This document shows positions 45,866 through 58,797 of a stretch of 64,000 nucleotides of DNA, in pieces. The position numbers were made by a program, and so were the translations under genes. Origin of the DNA: Coniochaeta sp. PMI_546. Lineage: Eukaryota > Ascomycota > Sordariomycetes > Coniochaetales > Coniochaetaceae. The DNA lies in assembly GCA_021432605.1 (NCBI GenBank), contig MU271143.1:3295277-3359276 (forward strand), given 5' to 3'. Under the pieces are notes generated by a model that did not search any database, was not told where the DNA came from, and was given only the letters and a program-made list of their open reading frames with translations. The first letter of the stretch is position 1; each line of letters begins with the position of its first letter.

Positions 45866-47973
45866 ATGTCTGTTGTGACTGAGTTAGTGCCCTCCTTTAC
45901 GTATGCATTTGGTGGATATGTAGTTAACATGGTAAACTCCCCTCCTTTAGCCAGCTCAGTCGGTTAGATGCCGAGATAGACCGGATCTCAGCAACGCCCT
46001 TTCTGCTAGCCGAGATTGGTGGCCAGCAGATTGACGGCGAAGATGCTACTGATCATGTCCGGGAGAACGAGTACCAGGTTGCTGCCGAGGAGCTCTCGTC
46101 TCCTCGTGCCAAGAAACTGCTGCGTATTTTCCGGTCCCTGTCGACCTCGACGTCCTCATCATCACAGCCCCTCCTTCCAGCCTGGCAGGTCAAAGACCTT
46201 CTGCTGCAGACTGATCTAGTCGGATTCTCCGAGGTGTCCTCTGGCTACGCCACTAAGGGCAGCCACGGTCACTATGAGTCCGAGCTCGAGTGGCTCGTTT
46301 TGGGCAAGGCTACAGTTCAAACCTACGGCCTCATCTTGACCACTTTTCTAGATCAGATCGTCCCGCTGAGCGAGGACATGTGGTACTGGGACCAGGTGCT
46401 CAGCTCCTACACCTATAGTGGCTTATACACGGTTCAGTTATCGCCTCTACGCATGTTGGCTTGGACAAAGGACATTTACCATGACAGTCGCCTGCGCTTC
46501 CAACAATTCCAGGCCAGTACGAATCAAACCGAGGACATACGCGCTTCGCTCACCGAACGATGGCAGCAGTTCTATTCCATCGTGCGCGGAAGCATCCACG
46601 AGCGCTCGCTTGTCAATGTCCGAAACAAGGTCTTCTCTCCAGTGGCCCTCAGTCGCCGACAGGCCCGGTCTAACCTCAAACAACTGCGGAAATTGAGAGC
46701 TATGACAGCGAGCGGGATGGGACTCTTGCTAGACGAAGGACTCAGCTTTGGAGTTGGTGACGATGACAGCAACAAGAGCGACTTTGCCGCAGACACTGCT
46801 GACCATGAGTGGAAAGGCGTCGTGGAGCGGAGCGTGGCCCTGATGGACATGGTTCTTCGGGACGTCTCGACATTATCGCACAGTATCTCAGACTTTGAAG
46901 AGAAGGTCTTTGCTGGAGTTGAGGACGACCCGGAGCTATCAGCACAGGCGGACCCCGCCGATCGGACGTCCCTGCTCGCCAGACGTCTGGTCGACTTACT
47001 CGAAGTGCAACTTCCAAGCCACGTCGCCGTCACCCAGAAGCTTGTCCAACAATACGGCCGACCATCGAGGCTGGTTCGCTACTGGCTTCCGGGACTGATA
47101 TTGTTCTTGTCCTCATCCACGATTCTACGGATTCTAGCAAACAGACGAGCCGACATTATCAACTGGATGGAAGATCTGGGCAACACTGCAAAAGACTTCT
47201 GGTTCAACTGGGTGATCGAACCAACGCGAAAGATTATCGGCACGATCCGACACGACGAGACTAGTGAAATCGCCATCATGAGCAAAGACAGCCTTAAGGC
47301 CGACCGAGACAGCCTGGAACGGATGGTGGTTGATTTTGCCAAGGATAAGCCAGATCTTGCAGTTGGTGCAGCATCCCTCACCGAGGCCCAGATTGAAGAC
47401 ATCAGGATGAAGGTCAAGGAAGGAGATGTCACGCCTGTGCTGAAGGCGTACGAACGTGACCTCAGGAAGCCATTCGTCGGCGCTGTCAGGGGCGATCTCG
47501 TCCGAGCGCTGCTCATCCAAGTACAGAAGACAAAGGTGGACTTGGAGGTCGCCATGAGCGGAATCGACTCGCTGCTAAAGAGCCAGGAATTGGTTTTTGG
47601 CATGATCGGCTTGACGCCGGGAGTTCTGGTCACGATCACGGCTTTATCTTATTTGAAGTCGGTGTCCGGCGGCCGTAAAGGCATGCGACGCAGCCAGCGG
47701 GGGGCTAGGAGCGTCCGGGTCCTACGGAGCATCGACCGCATCCTCAGCGAGGCGGTTCCGACGCAGAACAACCTGCTCTCCTACAAGGACCACGGTCTCC
47801 TGGTATGCGAGGTGCATGTGCTTAGGAATCTGGTCCATGGACTTTTGCCCGGGGAGATAGAAAGGGACTTTCTTGAAGACCTTGAGGACATGGTCAGCCT
47901 CAAGGCGATCTCGATACAACTTCGAGCGTTGGACAGGATCAGATGGACATATTCCAGGTGGCTTAACCATTAG
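45866..47973 (+). CDS. NCA2: NCA2-family mitochondrial membrane protein (679 aa)
   Basis: Homologue of yeast Nca2 (nuclear control of ATPase), which affects expression of mitochondrial ATP6/ATP8 mRNA. Exons 45866-45882 and 45951-47973; the short first exon gives MSVVT and the join reads D/QLSRLDAEIDRI. 679 residues, somewhat above yeast's 616. Two membrane segments are evident, LILFLSSSTILRIL (about residue 380) and the GMIGLTPGVLVTITALSYL segment near residue 555. Family blocks include NNLLSYKDHGLLVCEVHVLR and LPGEIERDFLEDLEDM near the C-terminus. Family assignment is firm; the molecular function of NCA2 is poorly understood. Confidence 0.9.
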
Positions 47974-48910
47974 TGGCACGGATGACACATGTGCTCTATC
48001 GCTGTATACCCTACTGTATCTTGGTGAGATGCGCCATCTGGCTCAGAAGAATAGAAAGCAGTATACCGTGTAAGCATGATCCTTTCCGGTCTCAAGCCTC
48101 TCTGGGGCAAATCTGGTGCCGGATGCGCTGGCCGATGACGACGCGGGTGGCTAAAGTCGGCACTAACCTTGTCCGACTATCTGGCCCACTTCACACCGAC
48201 CCTGGATTTCGAGAGTGGACGAATCACAAGGTCGAGTGACCACATTCACCCCATCTGATCGGTACGGAGGTACCTCGCCTCTCGTGCAACCACTTTGCCT
48301 GCTGCATCTGACTTGATTGACGTCTTTTTTGGGGAAAGACCTCGACTTCTTCGCAGCTGCCTTGGGAAATACTGTCAACCTAAAATCCAAATATCCGCGC
48401 TCCTTTCCGACATCGCTGCCATCTGTGGCTGTTTCGGTGTCGTCTGCCAACAAGAGGCTCTTAGGTAAGGAAACCGGCCCTTCGTCAAGCGTCTCCAGTT
48501 GCTCCACGGTGTCATTAGCAGACATCTCATTATCTCAACAAGTCCACCCCCCTACTGGACTTAATTACGACTGGGGAACCTTGCGCGTGTAATTCGTATC
48601 CGCCCGCTAATAACCTTGCAAGCAAACCGTATTGCTGTCCTGTCGCAGTCAACACCAGAAGCAGTTCAAGATCTGATAGCCAAATCGCTCCTTCCTTCTC
48701 ATCCAGCTTCTGAGCACCTGTCCGCGATCACGAATAGCGGTCGTCAACGCATCCAACATCCCGCCGATCATAAACCTTCTGCGGGACCCGACCTGCGCTT
48801 CGACAGACTCTACTACCTGGTCATCAGCCTTCACTAGGTGCTTGAAGAACAACCAGTCACACATATCCTCGACATTATACCCGGCGTCCTAGCGACCCTC
48901 CGTTGTCAAG
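47974..48910. other. Intergenic NCA2-SEC4, 0.9 kb
   Basis: NCA2 3' region, then the SEC4 promoter and leader. Short frames only, no signature. Confidence 0.45.
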
Positions 48911-49661
<751 letters not shown>

Positions 49662-50308
49662 ACGCTGGCACCGGGGAGAGAGAAAGTTTTGAGTGAGGGA
49701 GGAGGTCGTGTTGCTTCTGGAACGCAAAAGAGTTTGGGTTGCGACACACATATGGAGGAGTTCGCGCAAGGGGGGCATGGACAGCATTTTGGCGGGGTGT
49801 TTGAGCGTAAAGGGATGATGGTATTGTATCAGTGGCGAATCCTTGGAAGAACCGAACACTTCCTCCCTGGACTCGTGCTGCCCACCGCCGTTTTTTTCGA
49901 CATGACACGCACGGCCCGGAGGCTTCCTAATTGACTGCAAGGGGGGGTGATGTTCGTCTATCATTGCGGCACGGTTAAGGGTTGTGACAGATGGCACTCT
50001 TGGGCAAAGTTCAGTAATTACTTGGGGCATGGAGTTAGTCGGTTTTGATCTGGCGGGTTCTCTATACATTATATTTGAATGTGGCTTTCTTTTTTTCCAT
50101 TACTGCGAGAGCTGCCATAATATGTGAATGAATTTGCTGCCTTGAATATTTTCACGTACGTAGGAACATGTATGGAGATGTAACCGCTCTTTAGCTTCGT
50201 CATTTATACGAGACGTTAGGGGATCAAAAGAAGGCGGTTCGCGGAAACGAGAACAAGAGGAACGCCGAAAGCCCAGCCAGAGGATTACGGCGATGGTAGT
50301 AACCAAAT
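49662..50308. other. Convergent 3' gap SEC4 / YKT6
   Basis: 647 bp between convergent stops; likely both 3' untranslated regions. No gene seen. Confidence 0.45.
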
Positions 50309-51124
50309 CTACATTACGACGCCTGTGCGAACAGTGAGTTAGAAGGGGTCGCTCTCTGTCTTTGGGGATGAGCACCACACTTACAGCAAGAATTCTGCTT
50401 CTTCGCCTGCTGATAAAACATCTTGCTCTGCGCACTCAACCCGTCACTCTTAGCCACCAGATCGTCAATCTTCTCCCCCCTCTGCAGGACACTCTCGATG
50501 GTCTTGTGCAGCACAATTTTGGTCTCGTCCAGCTCGCGCTGGATCTTCATGATGCTGTCGGCCTGGTGCGGGTCCTGGTACTTGACGATGTAGTCCTTCA
50601 GCTCCGGGAAGGTGAGCGTGGGGGTGCCGGTGGCCCACTGCGAGCGCGGGTGGGAGGACAGGAACTCGTCGACGACCTTGGAGAGGAGCTGGTGGGCCAC
50701 CAGGGCCGGGTAGGCGTGGTCGCTGATGATGATGCCGCAGATGCCCTCCGACCGGCCGTAGGCGTGGAAGGTGTAGTCCTGCTCCTCGACGTCTTGGCGC
50801 TGGCCTGGATTGGTGCGCTCGCCGACGGTTTTGGCGAAGAGGGTCAGGAATTCGCCGACGCTATCGGGTTATGCTGGGTGAGTATGGGTTCGCAGTGAGG
50901 AGGGCGTGTAGGCTTTAGGGTGGAAGGGATGATGGGTGCGCACCTCGTTCTGGTGAAGCGCGAGTAGGAGCTCATCTCCTTCTCGGCCACGAGCTCGTGC
51001 GCTGGCTTGGTATCATTTCGGATGATCTATGGATCGTAGCGTCAGCCTGGGATAATACATCGTGTTTCCAACTCCGGTGGGCAGTCGAGATATCGCAACC
51101 TACACCGATGTAGAAGAGCTTCAT
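50309..51124 (-). CDS. YKT6: YKT6 longin R-SNARE (197 aa)
   Basis: Lipid-anchored SNARE used in Golgi, vacuolar and autophagic fusion. Exons (gene order) 51104-51124, 50944-51026, 50385-50860 and 50309-50322 give 197 residues (yeast 200). Longin domain: [41 protein letters not shown], ..[23 protein letters not shown] motif: [20 protein letters not shown] with the central Arg. The terminal CCVVM, assembled only after the last 62-nt intron, supplies the palmitoylated and farnesylated cysteines. The last exon is 14 nt, so an unspliced reading would lose the CaaX box. Confidence 0.95.
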
Positions 51125-51682
51125 GATTGGCAGTGCCTCGTTGGCGGGAAGGCGAGAAGGGCGGTCGGATGATGGAGCTCAGTCAATTTGCAGCTCGTGT
51201 GGTGCCAGCCGCTGTGAATCAAGAGGTAAGTGCTGGACTAAGTCGCCGGTATGCAGAATGAAACACCAAAAGAGCCGGGCCTCACTGTCGAGACGTTGAC
51301 CTCACCGTACCGCACACGCCCTCCAGGTCCTTATCTAATCGGGTGCACCAGGCGAGGGGCACCAAGAGGGGCATCACATGCGGTCTGGATTGCGTATGCC
51401 AATCACAGGCAGCTATCTCACTTTTTTAGCGGTCAACTGCCCGCCAGCGGGGATTCGTGGCGGCTTTAACGCACCTGACAGACTGCTACGGCCAGTGACT
51501 CAACCCAGCAATAGCGCCCCCCCTAGTAAACCTCATCCGCAATAGAGACTGGAAAGGTGACCAGAGGGCATAGTCAAGGTCTCAATTTGAAGAAGTCACT
51601 ATCTCGCCAGATACTAGAGGAACTGCAGATTCGATATTTGGTGGAATCTAGAGATTAGACTTTCCCTTTGCCAGTCGTTAAG
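51125..51682. promoter_or_regulatory. Divergent promoter YKT6 / SLH1
   Basis: 558 bp between two start codons. No gene or named site seen. Confidence 0.4.
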
Positions 51683-54600
51683 ATGGCGTCGTCATCGCTC
51701 GACTCGATCCACGAACAATGGCGAGCTCAGGTCGAGGCCATGAAGTCGGCCTTGGCCGAACTGAAGTTACCTCAAAAGTCAGAGGGACCGAATGGCACGC
51801 ATGGAGTCAACTGGGAGGACGACGACAGTGATTATGGCTATAGCTCAGCCAACGGCGGAAACGATGTTTGGGACTACATCTCTGACAGTGAACTGGACTC
51901 GCTCGGCTTCGACAGCGGCGATCTAGCGGACGGCACTGATGGCTTTGAGTCTTTTGCTCCATATGGTCTCGCCTGGCTTGAAAACAAATGCTCCGAGGTG
52001 GCCTCTAGGAAGGGTGGCCTGGATTCTGCCAGCCTTCGCGACCAGGTCCTGGATATCTTGGAGTCGAACCGTCCTGAAGACGAAGTCCAAGGTTCACTCA
52101 CGGACTTGATCGGATATGACGATCTGGACTTTGTCATCGAGCTGCTGTCTCACAGGAGAAACATCGTGGCATCTCTTAGTTCTCAAGATCAACGATCCGG
52201 TGGCACTCGGCTGTTGACCAAAGCTGAGCGTGAAGAGGTCCTGCGTCAGAGGGACCTAGAGCACAAGACTGCACGTTTGGCTGGTCCTACGGCGAAAGAG
52301 CCCGAGTATCCGCACGTTTATAGAGCTTTCCAACCCGGCAATACGCTCAGTCATTCGGGAAAGAGATATGCCTTGCCGGCTGGCAGTGAGCGCCACGAGT
52401 ACGAGAAGTACGAAGAGTACTCTATTCCTGCCGGTAAAGTTGGGACGTTAGGTGCTGGTCGGAGACTTCTGCCTATCGCTGAGCTCGATGGTCTCTGTAC
52501 AAGGACCTTCAAGGGCTACAAGACGCTCAACCGCATGCAGAGCCTTGTGTATCCGGTGGCCTATAAGACGAGCGAGAACATGCTTATCTGCGCCCCGACA
52601 GGTGCGGGTAAAACGGACGCTGCCATGCTGACTATCCTGCATACGGTCTCGCAATATGTGACGCCGAACCCGTTCGAGGATCCCACGGCAACAGACTTTG
52701 CTGTCGCCGCTGAGGACTTCAAGATCGTCTATGTCGCCCCAATGAAGGCCCTCGCAGCTGAGATTACGGGCAAGCTAGGGAAACGACTCGCCTGGTTGGG
52801 CATCCAGTGCCGCGAGTACACAGGCGACATGCATCTTACCAAGTCCGAGATTGTCAACACGCAGATCATTGTGACAACCCCCGAGAAATGGGATGTTGTT
52901 ACGCGGAAAGGAACAGGAGATACTGAGTTGGTCCAGAAAGTCCGGCTTCTTATCATCGATGAAGTCCACATGCTCCACGATGAACGAGGAGCCGTCCTTG
53001 AGTCGCTGGTTGCCAGAACGGAGCGGCAGGTCGAGAGCACACAGTCACTCATTCGGATTGTTGGCCTCAGTGCGACCTTACCCAACTACATCGACGTAGC
53101 AGACTTCTTGAAAGTCAACCGAATGGCAGGTCTTTTCTATTTTGACGCATCCTTCAGGCCGGTCCCGCTCGAGCAGCACTTTATTGGAGTGAAGGGAAAG
53201 GCAGGCTCGAAGCAATCGAGGGAGAACCTTGATAATGTCGCGTTTGAAAAAGTCCGAGACATGCTTGAACGCGATCACCAGGTCATGGTCTTCGTCCATT
53301 CTCGAAGAGACACTCTCGCTACTGCGAAGATGCTCTACGAGAAAGCCACCGATGAAGCCTGTACCGACCTCTTCGATCCGAGCATGCACGAGAAGTACGA
53401 GTCTGCCATGGCAGACGTCCGGAAAACCAGGGCCAAGGAGATCAGGGAGTTGATACCGAAGGGACTTGGTATCCACCACGCCGGCATGGCCCGCGCGGAC
53501 CGTAATCTTATGGAGAGATTATTCGGCGAAGGTGTCATCAAGGTGCTATGCTGTACGGCTACTTTGGCCTGGGGTGTCAACTTGCCGGCGGCCGCTGTCG
53601 TGATCAAGGGCACCCAAGTATACAGTGCACAAGACGGCAAGTTTGTGGATCTCGGGATCTTGGATGTTTTGCAGATTTTCGGTCGTGCTGGTCGGCCGCA
53701 GTTCGAGGACGTGGGCATCGGTATGATCTGCACGACTCAGGACAAACTGAGCCATTATCTCACGGCGGTGACGGACCAGTTGCCCATCGAATCCAAGTTC
53801 TCTACCAAGCTGGTCGACAACATGAACGCCGAGATTGCTCTGGGCACTGTGACATCGATCTCAGAGGCGGTCCAGTGGATTGGCTATTCATATCTCTTCG
53901 TCCGCATGCGGCGGAACCCCATGGCCTACGGTATCGACTGGAAGGAGTACGCAGATGATCCTGCCCTGGTGCAAAGGCGGCGTCAGCTTGCGATCCAGGC
54001 TGCCAGAACTCTACAAAAGAGTCAAATGATTATCTTCAATGAGACGACGGAAGAGCTGCGAAGCAAAGATATCGGCCGTATTGCAAGTCAGTATTACATC
54101 CAGCAGACCAGCATTGAGATATTCAACACCATGATGCGGCCGCGCGCCACCGAGGCGGATGTGTTGAAGATGATCGCCATGAGCGGCGAGTTTGATAATA
54201 TCCAGTCGCGAGACAGCGAGGCTAAGGAGCTGTTTCACATGAAGAATAATGATAATATTGTTCCATGTGATGTAGATAAAGGGATCGACACTCCTCAGGC
54301 CAAGACGAACATTTTGCTACAGGCATATATCTCGAGGGCGCAACCCGAGGACTTTGCCTTGGGCAATGATCTGAACTACGTTGCTCAGCAGGCCGGTCGA
54401 ATCTGCCGAGCTTTGTTCATGATCGCCCTCAATCGCCGTTGGGGACATCAATGCTTGGTGTTGCTGACGCTGGCCAAGTCCATCGAGAAACGGATATGGC
54501 CGTTTCAGCATCCTCTCCACCAGTTTGACCTACCCAAGCCGATTCTGAACCAGCTTGACAGCAAAGACTCCTTGAGCATTGAGGCCATGCGTGACATGGA

Positions 54601-57600
54601 GCCTGCAGAAATCGGAAGTCTTGTTCATAATCACGCCGCGGGCGGCAAGATTGCGAAGCTCCTCAACAACTTCCCTACGGTCAGCGTAGAAGCCGAGATC
54701 GCTCCTTTGAACCGCGATGTCCTAAGGATAAAGCTCTTCGTCTATCCCGACTTCCGCTGGAACGATCACATCCACGGCAATTCCGAGTCCTACTACATTT
54801 GGGTCGAGAACTCTGAGACCTCGGAGATATATCATCATGAGTACTTTATTCTCAACCGGAGAAAGCTTCATGATGACCATGAACTCAGCTTCACGATTCC
54901 GCTGTCCGACCCTCTGCCGACACAGATCTATGTTCGAGCCGTTTCGGACCGGTGGCTGGGTGCTGAGACAGTGACACCGGTTTCCTTCCAGCACCTCATC
55001 AGACCAGATACGGAGAGCGTCTACACGGATCTGCTGAATCTACAGCCATTGCCTATCACGGCCTTGAAGAATCCTGCTCTGGAGGAGCTCTATGCCCGGC
55101 GCTTCCAGTTTTTCAACCCCATGCAGACACAAATCTTCCACACTCTGTATCACACGCCTGCCAATGTCCTTCTGGGCTCGCCAACCGGCAGTGGCAAAAC
55201 AGTTGCAGCGGAATTGGCCATGTGGTGGGCATTCCGCGAACGGCCAGGCTCGAAGGTCGTCTACATTGCTCCGATGAAGGCCCTAGTTCGCGAGCGAGTC
55301 AAAGACTGGGGCGACCGACTCGCCAAGCCGATGGGTCTCAAGTTGGTAGAGTTGACGGGTGACAACACGCCGGATACGCGTACCATCCAAAACGCGGATA
55401 TCATTGTCACCACCCCTGAGAAATGGGACGGTATATCGCGTAGCTGGCAGACTCGTGGCTATGTTCGGAAGGTCAGCCTCGTCATCATCGACGAAATTCA
55501 TCTTCTGGCCGGCGATCGTGGTCCCATTCTGGAGATCATTGTCTCTCGCATGAACTATATCGCTGCGTCTATCAAGAACTCCGTGCGTCTCGTCGGCATG
55601 TCCACTGCTTGCGCTAACGCAACCGATCTTGCCAACTGGCTTGGTGTAAAGGAAGGACTGTTTAACTTCAGGCACTCTGTTCGTCCTGTTCCGCTTGAGC
55701 TGTACATCGACGGATTTCCGGAAGTCAGAGGCTTCTGTCCCTTGATGCAGTCGATGAATCGGCCGACGTTCCTGGCGATCAAGAACCACAGCCCCAGCAA
55801 GCCGGTCATTGTCTTTGTGCCCTCCCGTCGACAGACTCGGCTCACCGCCAAGGATCTTATCAATTTGTGTGGAATGGAAGACAACCCGAGGAGGTTCCTC
55901 AATATGGATGAGGACGACCTGCAGCTTAACCTGTCAAGAGTCAAAGATGATGCTCTAAAGGAAGCCATCAGTTTCGGCATCGGTCTCCATCATGCTGGTC
56001 TTGTCGAGTCGGACCGACAACTGGCTGAGGAACTGTTCCTGAACAACAAGATCCAGATCCTCATCGCTACAAGCACACTTGCCTGGGGCGTGAACTTGCC
56101 AGCGCATTTGGTCGTGGTAAAAGGCACACAGTTCTACGACGCCAAGATCGAGGGCTACAAGGACATGGATCTTACCGACGTCCTACAAATGCTCGGCAGA
56201 GCAGGCCGGCCACAATTCGACAACTCCGGCGTGGCTCGCATCTTCACTCAGGACTCGAAGAAGGACTTCTACAAGCACTTTCTACACACGGGCTTCCCAG
56301 TCGAGTCGTCGCTCCACACCGTGCTCGACAACCATCTGTGCGCCGAAGTCTCAGCCGAAACTGTAGTCACAAAGCAGGACGCCCTCGATTACCTCACCTG
56401 GACCTTTTTCTTCCGCCGCCTGCATAAGAACCCGTCCTACTACGGACTCGAGATCTCAGCCGAAGAACACAACAGCACCACCGCCCAGCAACTAGCCAAC
56501 GACTTCATGATCGAAATGGTCAACAAGTCCCTCACCGAGCTAGCAACCTCCCAGTGCGTCGAAGTTTACCCCAACGGCGACGTCGACCCAACCCCGATGG
56601 GCAAGATTATGAGCTACTACTACCTCTCCCACAAGACCATCCGGCACCTGGTCCGGCACGCCAAGCCCGGCGCTGCCTTCCAGGATGTGTTGGCCTGGAT
56701 GTGTCGCGCGACAGAGTACGACGAGTTGCCAGTCCGACACAACGAGGACCTCATCAACGCGGAGCTATCGCGCAACCTGCCTCTCCCTGGCACAGCTTTT
56801 GGCCTGCCAATGTGGGATCCGCACGTCAAGGCCTTCCTGCTCCTGCAGGCGCACATGTCGCGGCTAGACCTGCCAATCACCGATTACGTGGGCGACCAGA
56901 CCAGCGTCCTCGACCAAGCCATCCGTATCATCCAAGCGTCCATCGACGTCGTCACCGAGCTGGGCTATCTCTCGAGCACGCTCGAGTTCATCAAACTCTT
57001 GCAGTGCGTCAAGTCGGCCCGCTGGCCAAGCGAACCACCTCTGTCCATCCTACCAGGCGTTGACACCAAAACAAAGACCAAGATGTCCCTGCAGGAGCTA
57101 TCCAAACTCCCACCCCAGCGCATCATCTCCCTCGCTCGCGAGCTGGGCCTCGCACAAAGCCAGGTCTCCCGCTTCTCCAAAGCGACCACCGCCCTACCCA
57201 ACGTAGACGTCTCCGTCCCAGACGTAACGACAACATCACTGACCATATCGCTCAAGCGCCTCAACCCCATCACAGAGCGCGACGCGCGCATATATGCGCC
57301 TCCCTTCCCCAAGCCGCAGAACGAGGGCTGGTTCGTGGTCGTGGGCGACCTGGCGGCCGACGAAGTGATTGCCGTCAAGCGCGTGGGTTGGGGCCAGGGA
57401 CCTGGTAAGACCGTTGGTGTGGGGAGCCGGCCGACCGGTCGGGCTACGATTAGGTTGCCTGAGACGGACGGCAAGGGGAGGAAGGTGGATGTTCTGGTCG
57501 TGAGTGATGCGTATCCTGGCTTTGAGTATGTGCTGCGCGGGGTGGAGGTGCCGGGAAAGCCGGATGTGGATGATGATGTCGCAAAGGGGAAGGGGAAGGA

Positions 57601-57637
57601 GGAGGCGTCAAACACTGGTGGTGCGAGTAAGGCCTGA
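51683..57637 (+). CDS. SLH1: SLH1/ASCC3-type Ski2-like helicase (1984 aa)
   Basis: Large Ski2-like helicase; yeast Slh1/Rqt2 (human ASCC3) is the motor of the complex that splits collided ribosomes for quality control. One uninterrupted exon; the ATG at 51683 is the first in the frame. Two full helicase cassettes: motif I APTGAGKT 304-311 and GSPTGSGKT 1165-1173; motif II DEVH 426-429 and DEIH 1270-1273; motif VI FGRAGRPQF and LGRAGRPQF. Each cassette is followed by a Sec63-like domain. Motif III is SAT in the first (GLSATLPNYIDVADF) but STA in the second (GMSTACANATDLANW). The N-terminal ~250 residues are acidic. The length and the STA form favour Slh1/ASCC3 over the splicing helicase Brr2. 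Confidence 0.93.
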   Translation: MASSSLDSIHEQWRAQVEAMKSALAELKLPQKSEGPNGTHGVNWEDDDSDYGYSSANGGNDVWDYISDSELDSLGFDSGDLADGTDGFESFAPYGLAWLENKCSEVASRKGGLDSASLRDQVLDILESNRPEDEVQGSLTDLIGYDDLDFVIELLSHRRNIVASLSSQDQRSGGTRLLTKAEREEVLRQRDLEHKTARLAGPTAKEPEYPHVYRAFQPGNTLSHSGKRYALPAGSERHEYEKYEEYSIPAGKVGTLGAGRRLLPIAELDGLCTRTFKGYKTLNRMQSLVYPVAYKTSENMLICAPTGAGKTDAAMLTILHTVSQYVTPNPFEDPTATDFAVAAEDFKIVYVAPMKALAAEITGKLGKRLAWLGIQCREYTGDMHLTKSEIVNTQIIVTTPEKWDVVTRKGTGDTELVQKVRLLIIDEVHMLHDERGAVLESLVARTERQVESTQSLIRIVGLSATLPNYIDVADFLKVNRMAGLFYFDASFRPVPLEQHFIGVKGKAGSKQSRENLDNVAFEKVRDMLERDHQVMVFVHSRRDTLATAKMLYEKATDEACTDLFDPSMHEKYESAMADVRKTRAKEIRELIPKGLGIHHAGMARADRNLMERLFGEGVIKVLCCTATLAWGVNLPAAAVVIKGTQVYSAQDGKFVDLGILDVLQIFGRAGRPQFEDVGIGMICTTQDKLSHYLTAVTDQLPIESKFSTKLVDNMNAEIALGTVTSISEAVQWIGYSYLFVRMRRNPMAYGIDWKEYADDPALVQRRRQLAIQAARTLQKSQMIIFNETTEELRSKDIGRIASQYYIQQTSIEIFNTMMRPRATEADVLKMIAMSGEFDNIQSRDSEAKELFHMKNNDNIVPCDVDKGIDTPQAKTNILLQAYISRAQPEDFALGNDLNYVAQQAGRICRALFMIALNRRWGHQCLVLLTLAKSIEKRIWPFQHPLHQFDLPKPILNQLDSKDSLSIEAMRDMEPAEIGSLVHNHAAGGKIAKLLNNFPTVSVEAEIAPLNRDVLRIKLFVYPDFRWNDHIHGNSESYYIWVENSETSEIYHHEYFILNRRKLHDDHELSFTIPLSDPLPTQIYVRAVSDRWLGAETVTPVSFQHLIRPDTESVYTDLLNLQPLPITALKNPALEELYARRFQFFNPMQTQIFHTLYHTPANVLLGSPTGSGKTVAAELAMWWAFRERPGSKVVYIAPMKALVRERVKDWGDRLAKPMGLKLVELTGDNTPDTRTIQNADIIVTTPEKWDGISRSWQTRGYVRKVSLVIIDEIHLLAGDRGPILEIIVSRMNYIAASIKNSVRLVGMSTACANATDLANWLGVKEGLFNFRHSVRPVPLELYIDGFPEVRGFCPLMQSMNRPTFLAIKNHSPSKPVIVFVPSRRQTRLTAKDLINLCGMEDNPRRFLNMDEDDLQLNLSRVKDDALKEAISFGIGLHHAGLVESDRQLAEELFLNNKIQILIATSTLAWGVNLPAHLVVVKGTQFYDAKIEGYKDMDLTDVLQMLGRAGRPQFDNSGVARIFTQDSKKDFYKHFLHTGFPVESSLHTVLDNHLCAEVSAETVVTKQDALDYLTWTFFFRRLHKNPSYYGLEISAEEHNSTTAQQLANDFMIEMVNKSLTELATSQCVEVYPNGDVDPTPMGKIMSYYYLSHKTIRHLVRHAKPGAAFQDVLAWMCRATEYDELPVRHNEDLINAELSRNLPLPGTAFGLPMWDPHVKAFLLLQAHMSRLDLPITDYVGDQTSVLDQAIRIIQASIDVVTELGYLSSTLEFIKLLQCVKSARWPSEPPLSILPGVDTKTKTKMSLQELSKLPPQRIISLARELGLAQSQVSRFSKATTALPNVDVSVPDVTTTSLTISLKRLNPITERDARIYAPPFPKPQNEGWFVVVGDLAADEVIAVKRVGWGQGPGKTVGVGSRPTGRATIRLPETDGKGRKVDVLVVSDAYPGFEYVLRGVEVPGKPDVDDDVAKGKGKEEASNTGGASKA

Positions 57638-58797
57638 GAGTATTGTGTACTACATCAACTTCAATACCATCCACGAACACTAGACACAAGACTTTTTGCC
57701 CTTGGACGAAGATGAGGAGACAAGACTATATATTCGATCCGGAACCCAGGCTCTTCACTCGGAATATGGAATGTAATGACCATGTTCAAACAGAGAGATA
57801 GGGTAGGTCGGCAATTTAGACTTGGCCGTGGCAGCCGCATGTGTCCCATTCCTCCACATTCGAGCTGGCATCGCATATTTTGACGGTAACCCCGGTGCAC
57901 TGCAATTTTAACCCACCCGGAGGGCGTAGCTAGATGGGTTTAGTGGCTCATAAAGGATCATTTTGGTCCAGTCACAGTTCCACTACTACATTGCAACAGA
58001 TGACAGGAACAGGTGTAGAGCGCAGATATCTTGTCATAAACATAGACCATCGCATCATATTAGAATCAAGGACAACTACCGCAAAGGCAAGTCGTCCTGA
58101 CCGAAACCCTCTCTCCTAAAGCATGGAAAAGATAGGCCCTTGTGACTCCTGCTGAACCTGAACGAGGGCCCTGATATATAATGGTACAATTCACCACACC
58201 ATTGCCAAAGAACCATGGACGAGATGCCATGCCTTCCTCATTTCCTCATATCTCGCGCACAACACCCAAAAGCTCGAGAAGCATTGTCTCTCGTCTTTGG
58301 ATGCAGTTCGGGATGTACGTCCTCAAGTTGGTATCCTCCCCTCCTCCATCGCGCCCCCTGACCAAATCCTCGCTCACCCAACCAGGTCCACAGCCACCTG
58401 AACCTGAATCTAAACGGCCAAGCTCTACTGTTCTCTAGCTTGCACAACCGGTCATAGAAGTGCCACGGTCGTTCATCATCCGCAGCTGCAGAACAGGTCT
58501 GGTCTCTCAGATCAAAGCCCCCTCCCCCCAAAAGAAAAAGAACCTCGTGTGAACGCCTCAAGCCTTCGTCCACCTCTTTCCTCTTGCCGAGGAGTCCGGA
58601 ATCGAAAAACGCCATTTGCCCCTCATAAAGTACTCCAGTCACACACAACACACACATACACGCACAATACGTCTGACAAGTCATACTCATTGCTGAGGGT
58701 ATCCGTGCTATAAAACCAGCGCCTAGAACTACCATAGCATCCCAAGGAAGGGACCTGGCGGAGCAAGATGTGTAAAGTGAAGCCTGCCGTCAGACAA
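57638..58797. other. Convergent 3' gap SLH1 / PSY2, 1.2 kb
   Basis: Long convergent spacer. A 165-codon minus-strand frame (58238-58735) has unnatural composition and is not called. Likely the 3' untranslated regions of both genes. Confidence 0.45.

Noticed and set aside
58238-58735. 165-codon minus-strand frame downstream of PSY2
   Set aside because: Unnatural composition (Trp/Arg/Gly-rich) and position in the 3' spacer; most likely chance.
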